Of a stretch of DNA of 55,458 nucleotides, positions 34,333 to 42,720 are shown one piece after another (the first letter of the stretch is position 1; every line of letters begins with the position of its first letter). The translations under genes and the position numbers were made by a program. The notes beneath the pieces were generated by a model. It was not told where the DNA came from and searched no databases. It saw only the letters and a list, made by a program, of their open reading frames with translations. This DNA is from Candidatus Lachnoclostridium stercorigallinarum (lineage in GTDB: Bacteria > Bacillota > Clostridia > Lachnospirales > Lachnospiraceae): assembly GCA_019116745.1 (NCBI GenBank), contig DXBC01000166.1:1-55458 (forward strand). The letters run 5' to 3'.

Positions 34333-37300
34333 ATGGAAAACAGAGTGTTCAGGGCGGCCGGAGAGATTCTGCCCCTGGGCGGTGTGGATTACCGCCTGGA
34401 AGGAGTGGAAGGGTTTGGGGGCAGTTCTGTGGTCTACCGGGCCGCCTATGAGGATGGGCTGAACCGGGGATCTTTCCATCAGGTGCTGATACGGGAACTG
34501 TTTCCCTATGACAGGACCGGGGCCATATATCGGAATGACCGGGGAGAGATCTGCTGCCGCCAGGAAGGAAGAGAACGGATGGATGCCTGCCGCCGGGGAC
34601 TGATCCGGGGGAATCAGGCCAATCTGGAACTGCTGGAACAGCTTCCGGAGCAGACGGCGGGGAACCTGAATTCCTTCGAGGCGTACGGCACATATTACAC
34701 CGTGCTGACGGTTCACGGCGGAGCAACTCTGGAACGGCTGCTGGAGAAAGAACAGGGATATTTTGATCTGAGGCAGGCGGCCTGCATATGTCTGCAGATC
34801 CTGGAGGCCCTGGAGGCGTTTCACCGGAGGGGGCTGCTGCACCTGGATATCAGCCCGGATAATATCCTGGTGCTGAAGGAAAGAGCACTGCTCATCGACT
34901 ACGGCAGCGTGCTGTACCTGGACGACGCCTGGAAAAGAGGATTGACCCTGAGCGTGAAGGAGGGGTATACGGCTCCTGAGGTAAGGCTGAGAGAGATCGG
35001 CCAGATCGGTCCGGCCTCCGATCTGTTTGGCGTGTGTGCCGTGTTTTTCCGGATGATTGCCGGCCGAAGGCTGACGGTGGAAGACCTCACGGGAGCCGGA
35101 CCGGGGCGCGGGCTCGCCGAAGGAGCGCCCGGAATGGAGACTGCGCCGGAGACAGCCCGGTGGAAGGGAAAGCAGATTGCGGCGAAAGGGCTCCATGTAC
35201 TGGCCCGGAAGCGGTATCAGTCGGTGGGAGAGCTGAAGGAAGAATTTGAAGAGCTGATCCGCAGAATCGACGGCCTGGGAGTTTCTCAAGGCGCAGTCTG
35301 GGAGTGCGGCCGCCGCAGGCTGCGCCAGATGGCCGGGGAAGAAACGTTTCTGGAACGGCGTCTGAGAAGGCTGGACGGGAAGGACGCCGTGGAGCAGCCG
35401 GATACGAAAGACGCCGTGGAGAGGCTGGATACGGCCTCCTGTCTGGTAAGGCTGAAGGCAGGGGAACATTTTCTTATTTCCGGTCCCGGAGGAATGGGCA
35501 AGAGCCGGTTTGTCACAGAGCTTGCCATGATGGGAACAAAGAAGTACAGTCCGAAGGAACCGGCGCCGGTGTATCTGTCTCTGGCTGATTATCCGGAATG
35601 GGGGCATCCTTATGATTATATCAGGGCCAGCCTGTTAAGCGGACTCAGTCCGGAGCGGCCGGAGGAAACGGGCGGGGAGAGGGAATTGAGGACGGCTGCG
35701 GCGAAAACGTCCCCCTGGGACGCCGCCGCAGCAGCCCTGGAAGAGATCTTTGACAGGGAACCGGAACAGGGGGGCGGGATTCTGCTTCTGCTGGACGGTT
35801 TGAATGAGGCGGGAAACAGAACGGAAGGGCTGATCCGGGAGATCGAAGAGCTGGGACGCCGGCCGGGAGTGAGGATTCTGGTGACGGACCGGACGGATTC
35901 GGTAAAGGAGTATGGGCTGAGAGATTTTTCTTCCTGGGAACTTCTGCCGCTGGAGAGGGAGCAGGTAACCAGACGGCTGAAAGAAGAGCAGATCATTCTG
36001 GAAGACGGGGAGGAGCGGGAAGGGATGGTTCAGCTGCTGGCCAATCCCATGATGCTCTCCCTTTACTGCCGGACGGCCCGGATGGACCGGGAAGCCAGGG
36101 GCGGCCAGGATGGCCGTGAGGAGGGAAATCGCCGGCCGGATCAGGATAATGGAGAGCAGCCCCGGGAGATGGACGGCGGCCGCCTCCCGAAGACTATGGA
36201 TGAGATGGCGGGCCGTTATCTGGAACAGGTTTATCTCCGTCAGATGCGGGCAGACTCCGGCAGTCGGGGAGCCCAGCTGGCCCACGGCTATGTGCTTTGC
36301 CATGTTCTGCCGGCGGCCGCCCTGGAAATGAAGCGGCGGGGGCGTTCCGTCCTGACCTTTCAGGAACTGTTTGATCTGGCGGGGGCAAGCTTCCGTCAGG
36401 TCAGAACCAGGGAGTTTGCCCTGGCTTTCCCGGAATACGCCGGAAAGTCCCGGCTTATGATGGAGACCATCGGGAATGAGGGAGAGTGGTTCGACTATGC
36501 GGTCTCGGAACAGCTGACGGAACGGCTGGGACTTTTAATAAAAAGCCGGCAGGGAAATTACCGGCTGATCCATGACAATTTCATGGGATATCTGGCGGGC
36601 AGAGGGGAGGAGAACCGCAGGAAGCTGTCACGGGTCCGCCGGGCAGATTTAAAAAAGAAAGGGAGAGGAGCGGCGATTGCCCTCTGCTTTCTGGCGGCGG
36701 CCGGAGCGGCGGCTGTCCGGCTGTCCGGCGCAGGAGGGTTTTCCGGGGAGGAAAAACGGGTTATGAAAAATGCGGCCCAGCGCCTGCTCATCAATATGCA
36801 GCTGCTGGATCTGCAGATCGCCGGTCAGGAACAGATCCTGGAGGAAGCGTCGACGGAGGAGGTGCTTGGCGGAGAGGAATCCGGCTGCAGGTTTTTGAGC
36901 GAGATGATCCGGCGCAAAAGGGAGGAGCAGGCCCATTACCAGCTGATGGCAGGGGACGGAAAACAGTGGCTGGAGGAACTGGAGCGGCTGGAAACGGAGA
37001 TTCCGCTGGATGTGCTGGGGGAGCTTTACGGAATGCCGGCTGAGATGGACGCCATGACGGAAGAGGCTATGGATCACCTGGAGCGCAGCCTCTGCGATCC
37101 GGAGAGTCCCTATCGGACCAGAGAGCAGAGGGAACCCATTGTGGAGGCTTACGGCGGATATCTGGACGCCTGCGCGGACGTCTGCTATCTGAAGCTGGGT
37201 CAGGCCGTGTCGGAGATGGATGAAGAGAGCGCGGATCTGGTTCTGGACGGGGTGGCGGAGATGGCGGTTTTCAAGGACGTGATGCTGAATTATCCGCTGG

Positions 37301-37419
37301 AGCCGGAAAAAGAAGAGCGGGAGAGACTTCTCAGGGCTGCGGAAAACAGACTGGAAGATGCCGGAGGAATCATGAGGCAGCAGAATTTTCCCATGGAATC
37401 CCAGGGATGGGAGAGTTAG
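34333..37419 (+). CDS. Ser/Thr kinase fused to a NACHT-like NTPase with a membrane segment
   Basis: 1028 residues. Residues 15-290: kinase domain with Gly-loop GFGGSSVVY, HLDISPDNIL (catalytic Asp about 170), DYG in place of DFG, and TAPEV. The lysine of the VAIK motif is Arg (VLIRELFPYD). Residues 375-640: STAND/NACHT-type P-loop with Walker A GPGGMGKS (about 384), Walker B ILLLLDGLNEA (about 485), ILVTDRTDS as sensor, and NPMMLSLYC. The segment around 640-780 holds a helical region, followed by one membrane helix (about 780-797) and an external helical domain of about 230 residues. ATG at 34333 follows GGAGGTG. A defence or signalling role is possible; neither is shown. Confidence 0.82.
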   Translation: MENRVFRAAGEILPLGGVDYRLEGVEGFGGSSVVYRAAYEDGLNRGSFHQVLIRELFPYDRTGAIYRNDRGEICCRQEGRERMDACRRGLIRGNQANLELLEQLPEQTAGNLNSFEAYGTYYTVLTVHGGATLERLLEKEQGYFDLRQAACICLQILEALEAFHRRGLLHLDISPDNILVLKERALLIDYGSVLYLDDAWKRGLTLSVKEGYTAPEVRLREIGQIGPASDLFGVCAVFFRMIAGRRLTVEDLTGAGPGRGLAEGAPGMETAPETARWKGKQIAAKGLHVLARKRYQSVGELKEEFEELIRRIDGLGVSQGAVWECGRRRLRQMAGEETFLERRLRRLDGKDAVEQPDTKDAVERLDTASCLVRLKAGEHFLISGPGGMGKSRFVTELAMMGTKKYSPKEPAPVYLSLADYPEWGHPYDYIRASLLSGLSPERPEETGGERELRTAAAKTSPWDAAAAALEEIFDREPEQGGGILLLLDGLNEAGNRTEGLIREIEELGRRPGVRILVTDRTDSVKEYGLRDFSSWELLPLEREQVTRRLKEEQIILEDGEEREGMVQLLANPMMLSLYCRTARMDREARGGQDGREEGNRRPDQDNGEQPREMDGGRLPKTMDEMAGRYLEQVYLRQMRADSGSRGAQLAHGYVLCHVLPAAALEMKRRGRSVLTFQELFDLAGASFRQVRTREFALAFPEYAGKSRLMMETIGNEGEWFDYAVSEQLTERLGLLIKSRQGNYRLIHDNFMGYLAGRGEENRRKLSRVRRADLKKKGRGAAIALCFLAAAGAAAVRLSGAGGFSGEEKRVMKNAAQRLLINMQLLDLQIAGQEQILEEASTEEVLGGEESGCRFLSEMIRRKREEQAHYQLMAGDGKQWLEELERLETEIPLDVLGELYGMPAEMDAMTEEAMDHLERSLCDPESPYRTREQREPIVEAYGGYLDACADVCYLKLGQAVSEMDEESADLVLDGVAEMAVFKDVMLNYPLEPEKEERERLLRAAENRLEDAGGIMRQQNFPMESQGWES

Positions 37420-37441
37420 AAGGCGGAGGAGGAGAAGAAAC

Positions 37442-38224
37442 ATGGAAAAACGTGGATGTCGGGGCGGAACGGCGGTCTGGAAGCTGACGGCGCTGTCGTT
37501 GGGACTGGCGGCTGCCGTCTCCGCTTCAGGCTGCAGCGGCGGCAGAGACGTCGGGTACCGGAAACTGGTGGACGATTTCGCCGCGGTTACCCTGGCGCAG
37601 GATCAGGACAGCGCGGCATATGATCAGGCACTGGCGGCGGTGGGAGCCTATCTGGAAGATTCTGGAGAGGAAACCCTGTCTGCGGCCCGCAGGGCGGTGA
37701 CGGAGACAAGGATTCAGATGGAGGAAGACGGGGCGGCCCTGACTCCCTATGAACTGGATGAGGATCTGGCGGCGGTTCTGGAAGACTACGGTTTGGATCC
37801 GGAGGAGTATGTCATCAACGCGGATATGAGGGCGGGGTATCTCTCCGGATATGCGGAAAGCCTGAAAAATCTGGAATTTTATCTGGAACACGAGTCGGCA
37901 GACCAGGAGAGCGTCACAAGACCTGCGCTGGAATTTCTCTATGATTTCCGCAGAGATTATCAGGAGTGCACCAGGGGATTTTGTTTTTACGGGATTAATT
38001 ACTGGTTTGCCGGCTGGGAAGGAGAGGCTCTGGATTATGTCAGGAGCCAGGTGACGGACCGCCTCCGGTCCTTTGTCACGGAAGAGTCGGTGTGGGAGGA
38101 CAGTCGGGAAGGAGTGGAAAGAAAGCTGGATCTTTATCTGAGGCGGATGGAGGAGTGCCAGCAGGAGTTTCAGGAATACCTGGGGGAGGCCCAGGAGGAT
38201 CTGTACCGGCTGGAACAGGAGTAA
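37442..38224 (+). CDS. lipoprotein of the kinase-NACHT operon
   Basis: 260 residues. The signal peptide ends in a lipobox SASGCSGG with the acylated Cys at about residue 31, which predicts a membrane-anchored extracytoplasmic protein. The mature part is acidic, mostly helical, with no domain I recognise. It follows the kinase gene by 22 bases, with AGGAGGAG as RBS. It might sense or deliver an external signal to the extracellular domain of the kinase protein. It is probably co-transcribed with the two genes upstream; a terminator follows. Confidence 0.75.
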   Translation: MEKRGCRGGTAVWKLTALSLGLAAAVSASGCSGGRDVGYRKLVDDFAAVTLAQDQDSAAYDQALAAVGAYLEDSGEETLSAARRAVTETRIQMEEDGAALTPYELDEDLAAVLEDYGLDPEEYVINADMRAGYLSGYAESLKNLEFYLEHESADQESVTRPALEFLYDFRRDYQECTRGFCFYGINYWFAGWEGEALDYVRSQVTDRLRSFVTEESVWEDSREGVERKLDLYLRRMEECQQEFQEYLGEAQEDLYRLEQE

Positions 38225-38270
38225 GGCGGAAGGGACGGCCCTGAAAAAGGGACGGAAAGACAGAGAATGC

Positions 38271-38315
38271 AAAGGACAGAGATGGGATCGTGGGGGATCC
38301 TCTCTCTGTCCTTTT
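38271..38315. terminator. terminator after the kinase-NACHT operon
   Basis: AAAGGACAGAGA pairs with TCTCTGTCCTTT (12 perfect pairs) with an internal GGATCC-containing loop, followed by a short T-run. It lies between converging genes and may serve both. Confidence 0.75.
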
Positions 38316-38336
38316 CCGTATGAGGCGAAAACATTT

Positions 38337-38663
38337 TTAATTCAGTTTTCTGCCCAGCCCCTTCATAAAGGCCAGGGCCAGCTCCTGATCTTTTGCAGGC
38401 AGGGAGGTAAACAGCGACAGACACTGGCGCTGGTTTTCAGTCAGTCCCCTCTGATTCCGGCCGGGCTCAAAGAATTCGGCCATGGAAATGCCGAATCCCT
38501 GACACAGCTTCTGAAGAGTGGGAAGGGACGGCATATTTTCTTTGTGCAACATGGTATTTAATGTGGAGTAGGGGATTCCGGAGGCTTTGGAGAGCTGGTA
38601 ATAAGACCAGTTCCTTTCGGTACAGAGTCCGCGGATGCGCTCCAGTGGATTGAAGTCTTTCAT
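38337..38663 (-). CDS. XRE-family transcriptional regulator
   Basis: 108 residues. A Cro/CI helix-turn-helix covers about residues 8-62 (ERIRGLCTERNWSYYQLSKASGIPYSTLNTML, then PSLPTLQKLCQGFGISMAEFF). The C-terminal 40 residues are a short extension seen in many small XRE proteins. The start at 38663 has GAGG upstream; the track ORF begins 14 codons earlier without an RBS. It faces the kinase operon tail to tail and may regulate the divergent basic-protein gene at 38841 or itself. Confidence 0.85.
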   Translation of the reverse strand: MKDFNPLERIRGLCTERNWSYYQLSKASGIPYSTLNTMLHKENMPSLPTLQKLCQGFGISMAEFFEPGRNQRGLTENQRQCLSLFTSLPAKDQELALAFMKGLGRKLN

Positions 38664-38840
38664 GAGAAACCTCGCTGCGGTATATCTTATGTCTGCTCTC
38701 ATCATAACTGAATCTTATGGAATAGTACAGATACTAATATACGGCATAATAATAACGGAAAAACGTGATACAGGCGGAAAAAAGTTGCAGGAAACAGAAA
38801 CGGCGTCTGATAGGATTTATCATAAAGAAGGGGGAATGCC

Positions 38841-39221
38841 ATGGGAAGAAGAGGAAGGAAGCTGATCATCGAGGCGGTGGAGGGCAGCGGCAGAAGCTGC
38901 AGAAAGCTGGGGCTGTATTTTTTCAGAATGAGACAGCGGCCGGGACGGAAGGAACTGGCACTGCGCTGCCTGAGACGGGCGGCACAGCTGGGAGATGAGA
39001 TGGGATACCTTCTGTATCACCGGCTGACTCACAGAGGCAGAAAAGTGATCGACGACCGTTCCTACAGACAGATGGCTGCGGAGTACGGCGGCCTGCTTCC
39101 GGGCGCGGAAAAGCGGCGGCTGAGACAGTATCTGCTGCTGGGAACAGACAGGCAGAAGGCTTTCTGGAAAGCGGAAGAAAAACGGGCGTCTGTCCGGCAC
39201 AGAAGAACGATAAGACGTTGA
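38841..39221 (+). CDS. small basic protein with a Sel1-like helix pair
   Basis: 126 residues, strongly basic (about a quarter Arg and Lys). A stretch RKELALRCLRRAAQLGDEMGYLLYHRL resembles one Sel1/TPR-type helix pair (A-x-x-C/W-x-x-x-A-A-x-x-G-x-x-x-x-x-x-L). No other domain is visible; the C-terminus ends in RRTIRR. No signal peptide. GGGGGAATGCC gives a weak RBS. Unknown function; it may bind nucleic acid or an acidic partner. Its gene has a promoter-like AT-rich stretch upstream and the -35 of the next promoter overlaps its end. Confidence 0.55.
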   Translation: MGRRGRKLIIEAVEGSGRSCRKLGLYFFRMRQRPGRKELALRCLRRAAQLGDEMGYLLYHRLTHRGRKVIDDRSYRQMAAEYGGLLPGAEKRRLRQYLLLGTDRQKAFWKAEEKRASVRHRRTIRR

Positions 39222-39246
39222 AATTAAGACGGAAAAACGTTATAAT
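39218..39246 (+). promoter_or_regulatory. sigma-A promoter of the discoidin-zinc-finger gene
   Basis: TTGAAA at 39218-39223 and TATAAT at 39241-39246, spacer 17. The -35 overlaps the stop codon of the preceding gene. The start codon lies about 58 bases beyond the expected transcription start. Confidence 0.8.
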
Positions 39247-39310
39247 GAGTACCAACGGGAAACCATCTGAATTCAGACATCGCGGCAGAGCCGCGGGACA
39301 GGAGGAGCGT

Positions 39311-40504
39311 ATGAAAATGTTAAAAAAAGCGGCAGGCATGATTCTGACATCGGCAGTTATGCTGGGAATGGCGGCGACGGCGTTTGGGGCGGGAAATATG
39401 CCTACAGCGGTTGACGGAACAAAAGGAGTAAAGACCTCGGAAAATTTTGAAAATCTTTTCGATGGGAGCGTGGGTACAAAATGGTGCGTGGCAAAGACGG
39501 ATCCCTATGTGATCTTCAGCCTTCCGTCCCAGCAGTCTGTCACCGGCTACACCCTTGTGACAGCCAATGACAGCCTCCAGTGGAAGGGCAGGAATCCCAA
39601 ATCCTGGACTCTTTACGGATGCAATTCCGCCGCAGTGCCTGGAGTGGACGACAGCGGATGGACGGTGATCGACTCCGTGACGGAGGACGAGACCATGAAA
39701 AACCAGAACAGCACGGCCTATGAATTTGCCCTGGATCAGCCGGCTCCGGCTTATCAGTATTACAAATTCCAGGTGGAAGAAAAGGGGCTGACCATGCAGC
39801 TTTCCGAGCTGATTCTGGAGTATGGGGGAAGCAGCCAGGCGGTACAGCAGATGGTGGACGGGGCAAACGGCATCAATAACGGAGAAGGGCCGGATCGCAT
39901 GCTGGACGGAAAAGCCTCTACCAAATGGTGTACGATAAACAGCGAGCCCTGGATCATTGTGGAGATGACAACTCCGGTGTCGGCAAAGGGCTATTATATG
40001 GTGACCGGCAATGACAGCAGCCGGTATAAGGGCAGGAATCCCAAATCCTGGACTCTTTACGGATGCAACGCCGATACGGCTCCTGATGAGAATTACGGCG
40101 GATGGGAGGTCGTGCATCAGGTAACGGACGACACTGCCATGGAAGACCGGAACGCGGCTTCTTATTACTTTGCCCTGGGTCAGGCCAGTCCTGCATACCG
40201 GTACTATATGCTTCAAATTGAAGAAAAGCAATCCTCTATGATGCAGCTTTCCGAGTTTGCCATTGACTATGAAGGCCTTACGTTCGGATATACGGGACTG
40301 AACGGAACGACTTCCACGGAGAGTTCCGAAAGCTCCGGCGGCGTGTCCGGTCCTCTTATGTGCGGTTCCTGCGCGGGCAGAGGAAGTAATCACTGTTTTG
40401 TATGCCAGGGAAGCGGAATAAGCGGCGGAGAACAATGCGATAACTGCGGCGGAACGGGAGAGGTCAGATGTACCGCCTGCAACGGCACCGGCTGGATTCA
40501 GTAA
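39311..40504 (+). CDS. secreted protein with two discoidin-like domains and a C-terminal DnaJ-type zinc finger
   Basis: 397 residues. A signal peptide (KKAAGMILTSAVMLGMAATAFGAG) gives an extracytoplasmic protein. Two repeats of about 140 residues (about 25-170 and 180-330) have an F5/8 type C look: FDGSVGTKWCV...NPKSWTLYGCN...QYYKFQVEEK. The last 45 residues carry four CxxCxGxG-like motifs (CGSCAGRG, CFVCQGSG, CDNCGGTG, CTACNGTG) as in the DnaJ cysteine-rich domain, which binds two zinc ions. That domain normally occurs in cytoplasmic chaperones, so its export is odd. ATG at 39311 follows GGAGGAG. Ligand unknown (glycan or wall polymer likely). Confidence 0.82.
   Translation: MKMLKKAAGMILTSAVMLGMAATAFGAGNMPTAVDGTKGVKTSENFENLFDGSVGTKWCVAKTDPYVIFSLPSQQSVTGYTLVTANDSLQWKGRNPKSWTLYGCNSAAVPGVDDSGWTVIDSVTEDETMKNQNSTAYEFALDQPAPAYQYYKFQVEEKGLTMQLSELILEYGGSSQAVQQMVDGANGINNGEGPDRMLDGKASTKWCTINSEPWIIVEMTTPVSAKGYYMVTGNDSSRYKGRNPKSWTLYGCNADTAPDENYGGWEVVHQVTDDTAMEDRNAASYYFALGQASPAYRYYMLQIEEKQSSMMQLSEFAIDYEGLTFGYTGLNGTTSTESSESSGGVSGPLMCGSCAGRGSNHCFVCQGSGISGGEQCDNCGGTGEVRCTACNGTGWIQ
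39584..40068 (+). repeat. exact 41-bp direct repeat inside the discoidin gene
   Basis: The same 41 bases (starting AAGGGCAGGAATCCCAAA, ending GGATGCAA) occur at 39584-39624 and 40028-40068, once in each discoidin-like domain. The remaining domain sequence has diverged, so the identity suggests recent conversion or selection. Confidence 0.9.
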
Positions 40505-40527
40505 AGGTCTGATTCCGGCGGAATAAA

Positions 40528-40566
40528 GATGTAATTATTGACATTACATCGTACTGCTGATATAAT
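40528..40566 (+). promoter_or_regulatory. promoter of the Rrf2 gene overlapped by a TGTAA-N9-TTACA operator
   Basis: TTGACA at 40538-40543 and TATAAT at 40561-40566, spacer 17: a perfect sigma-A promoter. A perfect inverted repeat GATGTAAT...ATTACATC spans 40528-40550, with core TGTAA (40530-40534), N9 and TTACA (40544-40548). It covers the -35. The same core recurs twice before the gene at 42977, so it is most probably the binding site of the Rrf2 protein, which would then repress itself. Confidence 0.85.
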
Positions 40567-40621
40567 CGTGGGATGAAATACAGACGGGAAATCCGATGTT
40601 CATGGAAGCGAGGGGAATAAT

Positions 40622-41068
40622 ATGCAGATTTCCAGCCGGTTTACCATAGCGGTGCATATCTTTATGTGCATTCACATATTTGAAAAGGATCACAGGATCA
40701 CCAGCGATTTTCTGGCGGATAGTATCCAGGTGAATCCGGTGGTGATCCGCAGGCTTTTGTCCCAGCTGAAGGCTGCGGGACTGATCCATGTGCAGAGAGG
40801 AAGCGGAGGGGCATCCTCTGCCAGACCTCTGAATCAGATCACCTTTCTGGATATTTACCGGGCGGTGGACTGTGTGGAAGATGGGACCCTGTTCCGCTTC
40901 CATGAAAATCCCAATCCCAACTGTCCGGTAGGCCGCAGCGTCCACCGGGTGCTGGACGGCAGGCTGAGGCAGATCCAGGACGCCATGGAGCGGGAGATGG
41001 CCGGGATTACCCTGGAGAGCGTGATGAAAGATACGGAAACTTATATCAGAGAGGACTGCCGGGTGTAG
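40622..41068 (+). CDS. Rrf2-family transcriptional regulator (YwnA/SaiR-like)
   Basis: 148 residues. Winged helix at about 1-75 with ISSRFTIAVHIFMCI and the HTH ITSDFLADSIQVNPVVIRRLLSQLKAAGLI, wing QRGSGGASSARPL. There is a Cys near residue 16 and a C-terminal NPNCPVG motif. The Fe-S ligand triad of IscR is not seen, so it may sense thiol or redox state through these cysteines, as some of this branch do. GAGGGG precedes the ATG. It likely binds TGTAA-N9-TTACA sites at its own promoter and at the NAD(P)H-binding protein gene. Confidence 0.9.
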   Translation: MQISSRFTIAVHIFMCIHIFEKDHRITSDFLADSIQVNPVVIRRLLSQLKAAGLIHVQRGSGGASSARPLNQITFLDIYRAVDCVEDGTLFRFHENPNPNCPVGRSVHRVLDGRLRQIQDAMEREMAGITLESVMKDTETYIREDCRV

Positions 41069-41076
41069 AGATGGCC

Positions 41077-41121
41077 GGGCGCAGGCTTCTGGAAGAGACC
41101 AGAGCCTGCGCCCTGTTTTTT
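41077..41121 (+). terminator. terminator of the Rrf2 gene
   Basis: GGGCGCAGGCTTCTGG pairs with CCAGAGCCTGCGCCC around AAGAGA, followed by TTTTTT. The IS110 element's low-coordinate candidate boundary lies directly behind it. Confidence 0.95.
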
Positions 41122-41212
41122 ACTCTGAAACAATACCTTCCGGGGCGGCCAAAAAAGCGCAGACTGCCCCCTATGAAGGCTTCAAAACGTTTTATGATCT
41201 CGGCTGAAAGGC

Positions 41213-42457
41213 TTATGCGGCAACTACAGAAACTTCACAGCCAAGTGCTTTTAACTTTTTAAGGTACGCATTAATCTTGCGTTCCCTATTGAACTGATTG
41301 TAATAATCCGCTCCCAGATCATTGAAAACGACTCCATCCTTCAGAATGTGATAGATGGCAACCAGCATGGAATGGGCCACAGCGACATAAGCCCGTTTCT
41401 TTCCCCGATGGGCGCTGATCCTTGCAAACTGCGCAGAAAAGTAACTGGTCTTATTCTTCACCGCTGCATGGGCACAAACAACCAGTGTGTCCCGCAGCAG
41501 TGCATTTCCCTTCGTGGTCCTTCCAGACTTTCGCTTATGCGCACTTTCATTACTCCCAGGACACAGACCCGCCCATGAAGACAGGTGGGCATCGGTGGGG
41601 AAACGTTCCATGTCAGTTCCGATAACCGAGATGATCGCCTGTGCACCGGTGTTCCCAATACCTGGGATGTCCTGTATCACTTCAGCGGCTCTTTTCTCTT
41701 CGGGCTTCATGAAATTGTCAATGTCATCATCCAGCTCTCGGATATGGGCGTTCAGTTCATCCAGATGGTTCAGGAGGATACGCATCATCTTCTTTTGAAG
41801 GTCAGACATTACCCCATTAAGATCATCAATGATCTGTTCCTTTGTGGCCTTCAGATTGTGTGCGATGACTTTCTGCTGATAAAGAATGTCATACTCAGCA
41901 GAATCAATCTTTTTGCCTGACAGAATATGCTCTAAGATGTTCCGGGCACTCTTGCCATTGATATCCGTGATCGTTCCGGAAAGTTTAATATTGGCTCCTT
42001 CCAGCATCTTCTGAAGCCGGTTGAGCTCCCGGTTGCGTTCCCCAACGAGACTTTTGCGATAACGGACGAGTTCCCGCAGTTCCCTCTGATCCCTGTTCGG
42101 AATGTAACTTGCGGTAAGCAGTCCGTGCTGCAGAAGGTCCGCAATCCATTCCGCGTCTTTTACATCCGTCTTGCGTCCCGGAACGGCTTTCATGTGCCGT
42201 GCATTAACGACGATCACGTCCAGTTCGCAAACTTCAAGGATGTTGTACAAAGGCTTCCAATAAGATGACGTACTCTCCATGGCGATCATTTCACAGCCGC
42301 CCTCTTTGAGCCAGTCAGCCATTTCCAGAAGCTCTCTGGTTGTCGCGCCAAAGTCACGTATTTCCTGCCTGTTGCCTTGTTTAAAGCAGGCTACGATTAA
42401 CTTTTTATGCACATCAATACCACAACACTTGTCGTAAACTCGATCCATAAATGGCAC
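41213..42457 (-). CDS. IS110-family transposase (DEDD recombinase)
   Basis: 414 residues. The N-terminal RuvC-like DEDD domain has CGIDVHKKLIVACF, IAMESTSSYWKPLY and KTDVKDAEWIADLL, giving Asp, Glu, Asp, Asp. A long helical linker lies at about 140-270. The C-terminal Transposase_20 domain has IQDIPGIGNTGAQAIISVIG, WAGLCPGSNESAHKRKSGRTTKGN and a downstream Ser that is the expected nucleophile. Full length, no frameshift, so it is probably active. The start ATG at 42448 (MDRVYDKCC) is close to an AGGTGCC tract; the exact start is uncertain between that and 42457. Confidence 0.95.
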   Translation of the reverse strand: MPFMDRVYDKCCGIDVHKKLIVACFKQGNRQEIRDFGATTRELLEMADWLKEGGCEMIAMESTSSYWKPLYNILEVCELDVIVVNARHMKAVPGRKTDVKDAEWIADLLQHGLLTASYIPNRDQRELRELVRYRKSLVGERNRELNRLQKMLEGANIKLSGTITDINGKSARNILEHILSGKKIDSAEYDILYQQKVIAHNLKATKEQIIDDLNGVMSDLQKKMMRILLNHLDELNAHIRELDDDIDNFMKPEEKRAAEVIQDIPGIGNTGAQAIISVIGTDMERFPTDAHLSSWAGLCPGSNESAHKRKSGRTTKGNALLRDTLVVCAHAAVKNKTSYFSAQFARISAHRGKKRAYVAVAHSMLVAIYHILKDGVVFNDLGADYYNQFNRERKINAYLKKLKALGCEVSVVAA

Positions 42458-42720
42458 CTCCGAAGATAAGTTTACGGCAAGGCTTCCTGTCTTTTGTTAT
42501 TTTACTCTGCGTCCTGATTTGCCGTATACGGCGGGACAGATGGTGGTGCAAATGAGGAAGCCACAAGTCAGTTTACTCTGCGGGCTAAATGCGCCAAATA
42601 AAAACCGACCTTTGCCGATAAGCTTATTATACATCAGAGCTTACGACATGTAACTACTACCAGCCTGCCGTCTTCAATGTTTCATTTATGGTGGTGCCGG
42701 GCATTGAGCGGCATGGGGGG
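42458..42720 (-). ncRNA. candidate bridge RNA region of the IS110 element
   Basis: The 263-base non-coding stretch upstream of the transposase start has the size and place of the bridge RNA in IS110-group elements. It carries TTTACTCTGCG twice, at 42501-42511 and 42572-42582, 71 bases apart. Read as RNA (minus strand) these are CGCAGAGUAAA twice, complementary to TTACTCTG found at both candidate ends. Two loops with the same guide sequence would match target and donor that share this stretch. No folding was done, so limits and structure are inference. Confidence 0.55.

Noticed and set aside
33652-35607. 651-residue minus-strand ORF
   Set aside because: It opposes the HTH-like and kinase genes and shows His/Pro/Gln-rich composition typical of a reverse shadow of GC-rich coding DNA.
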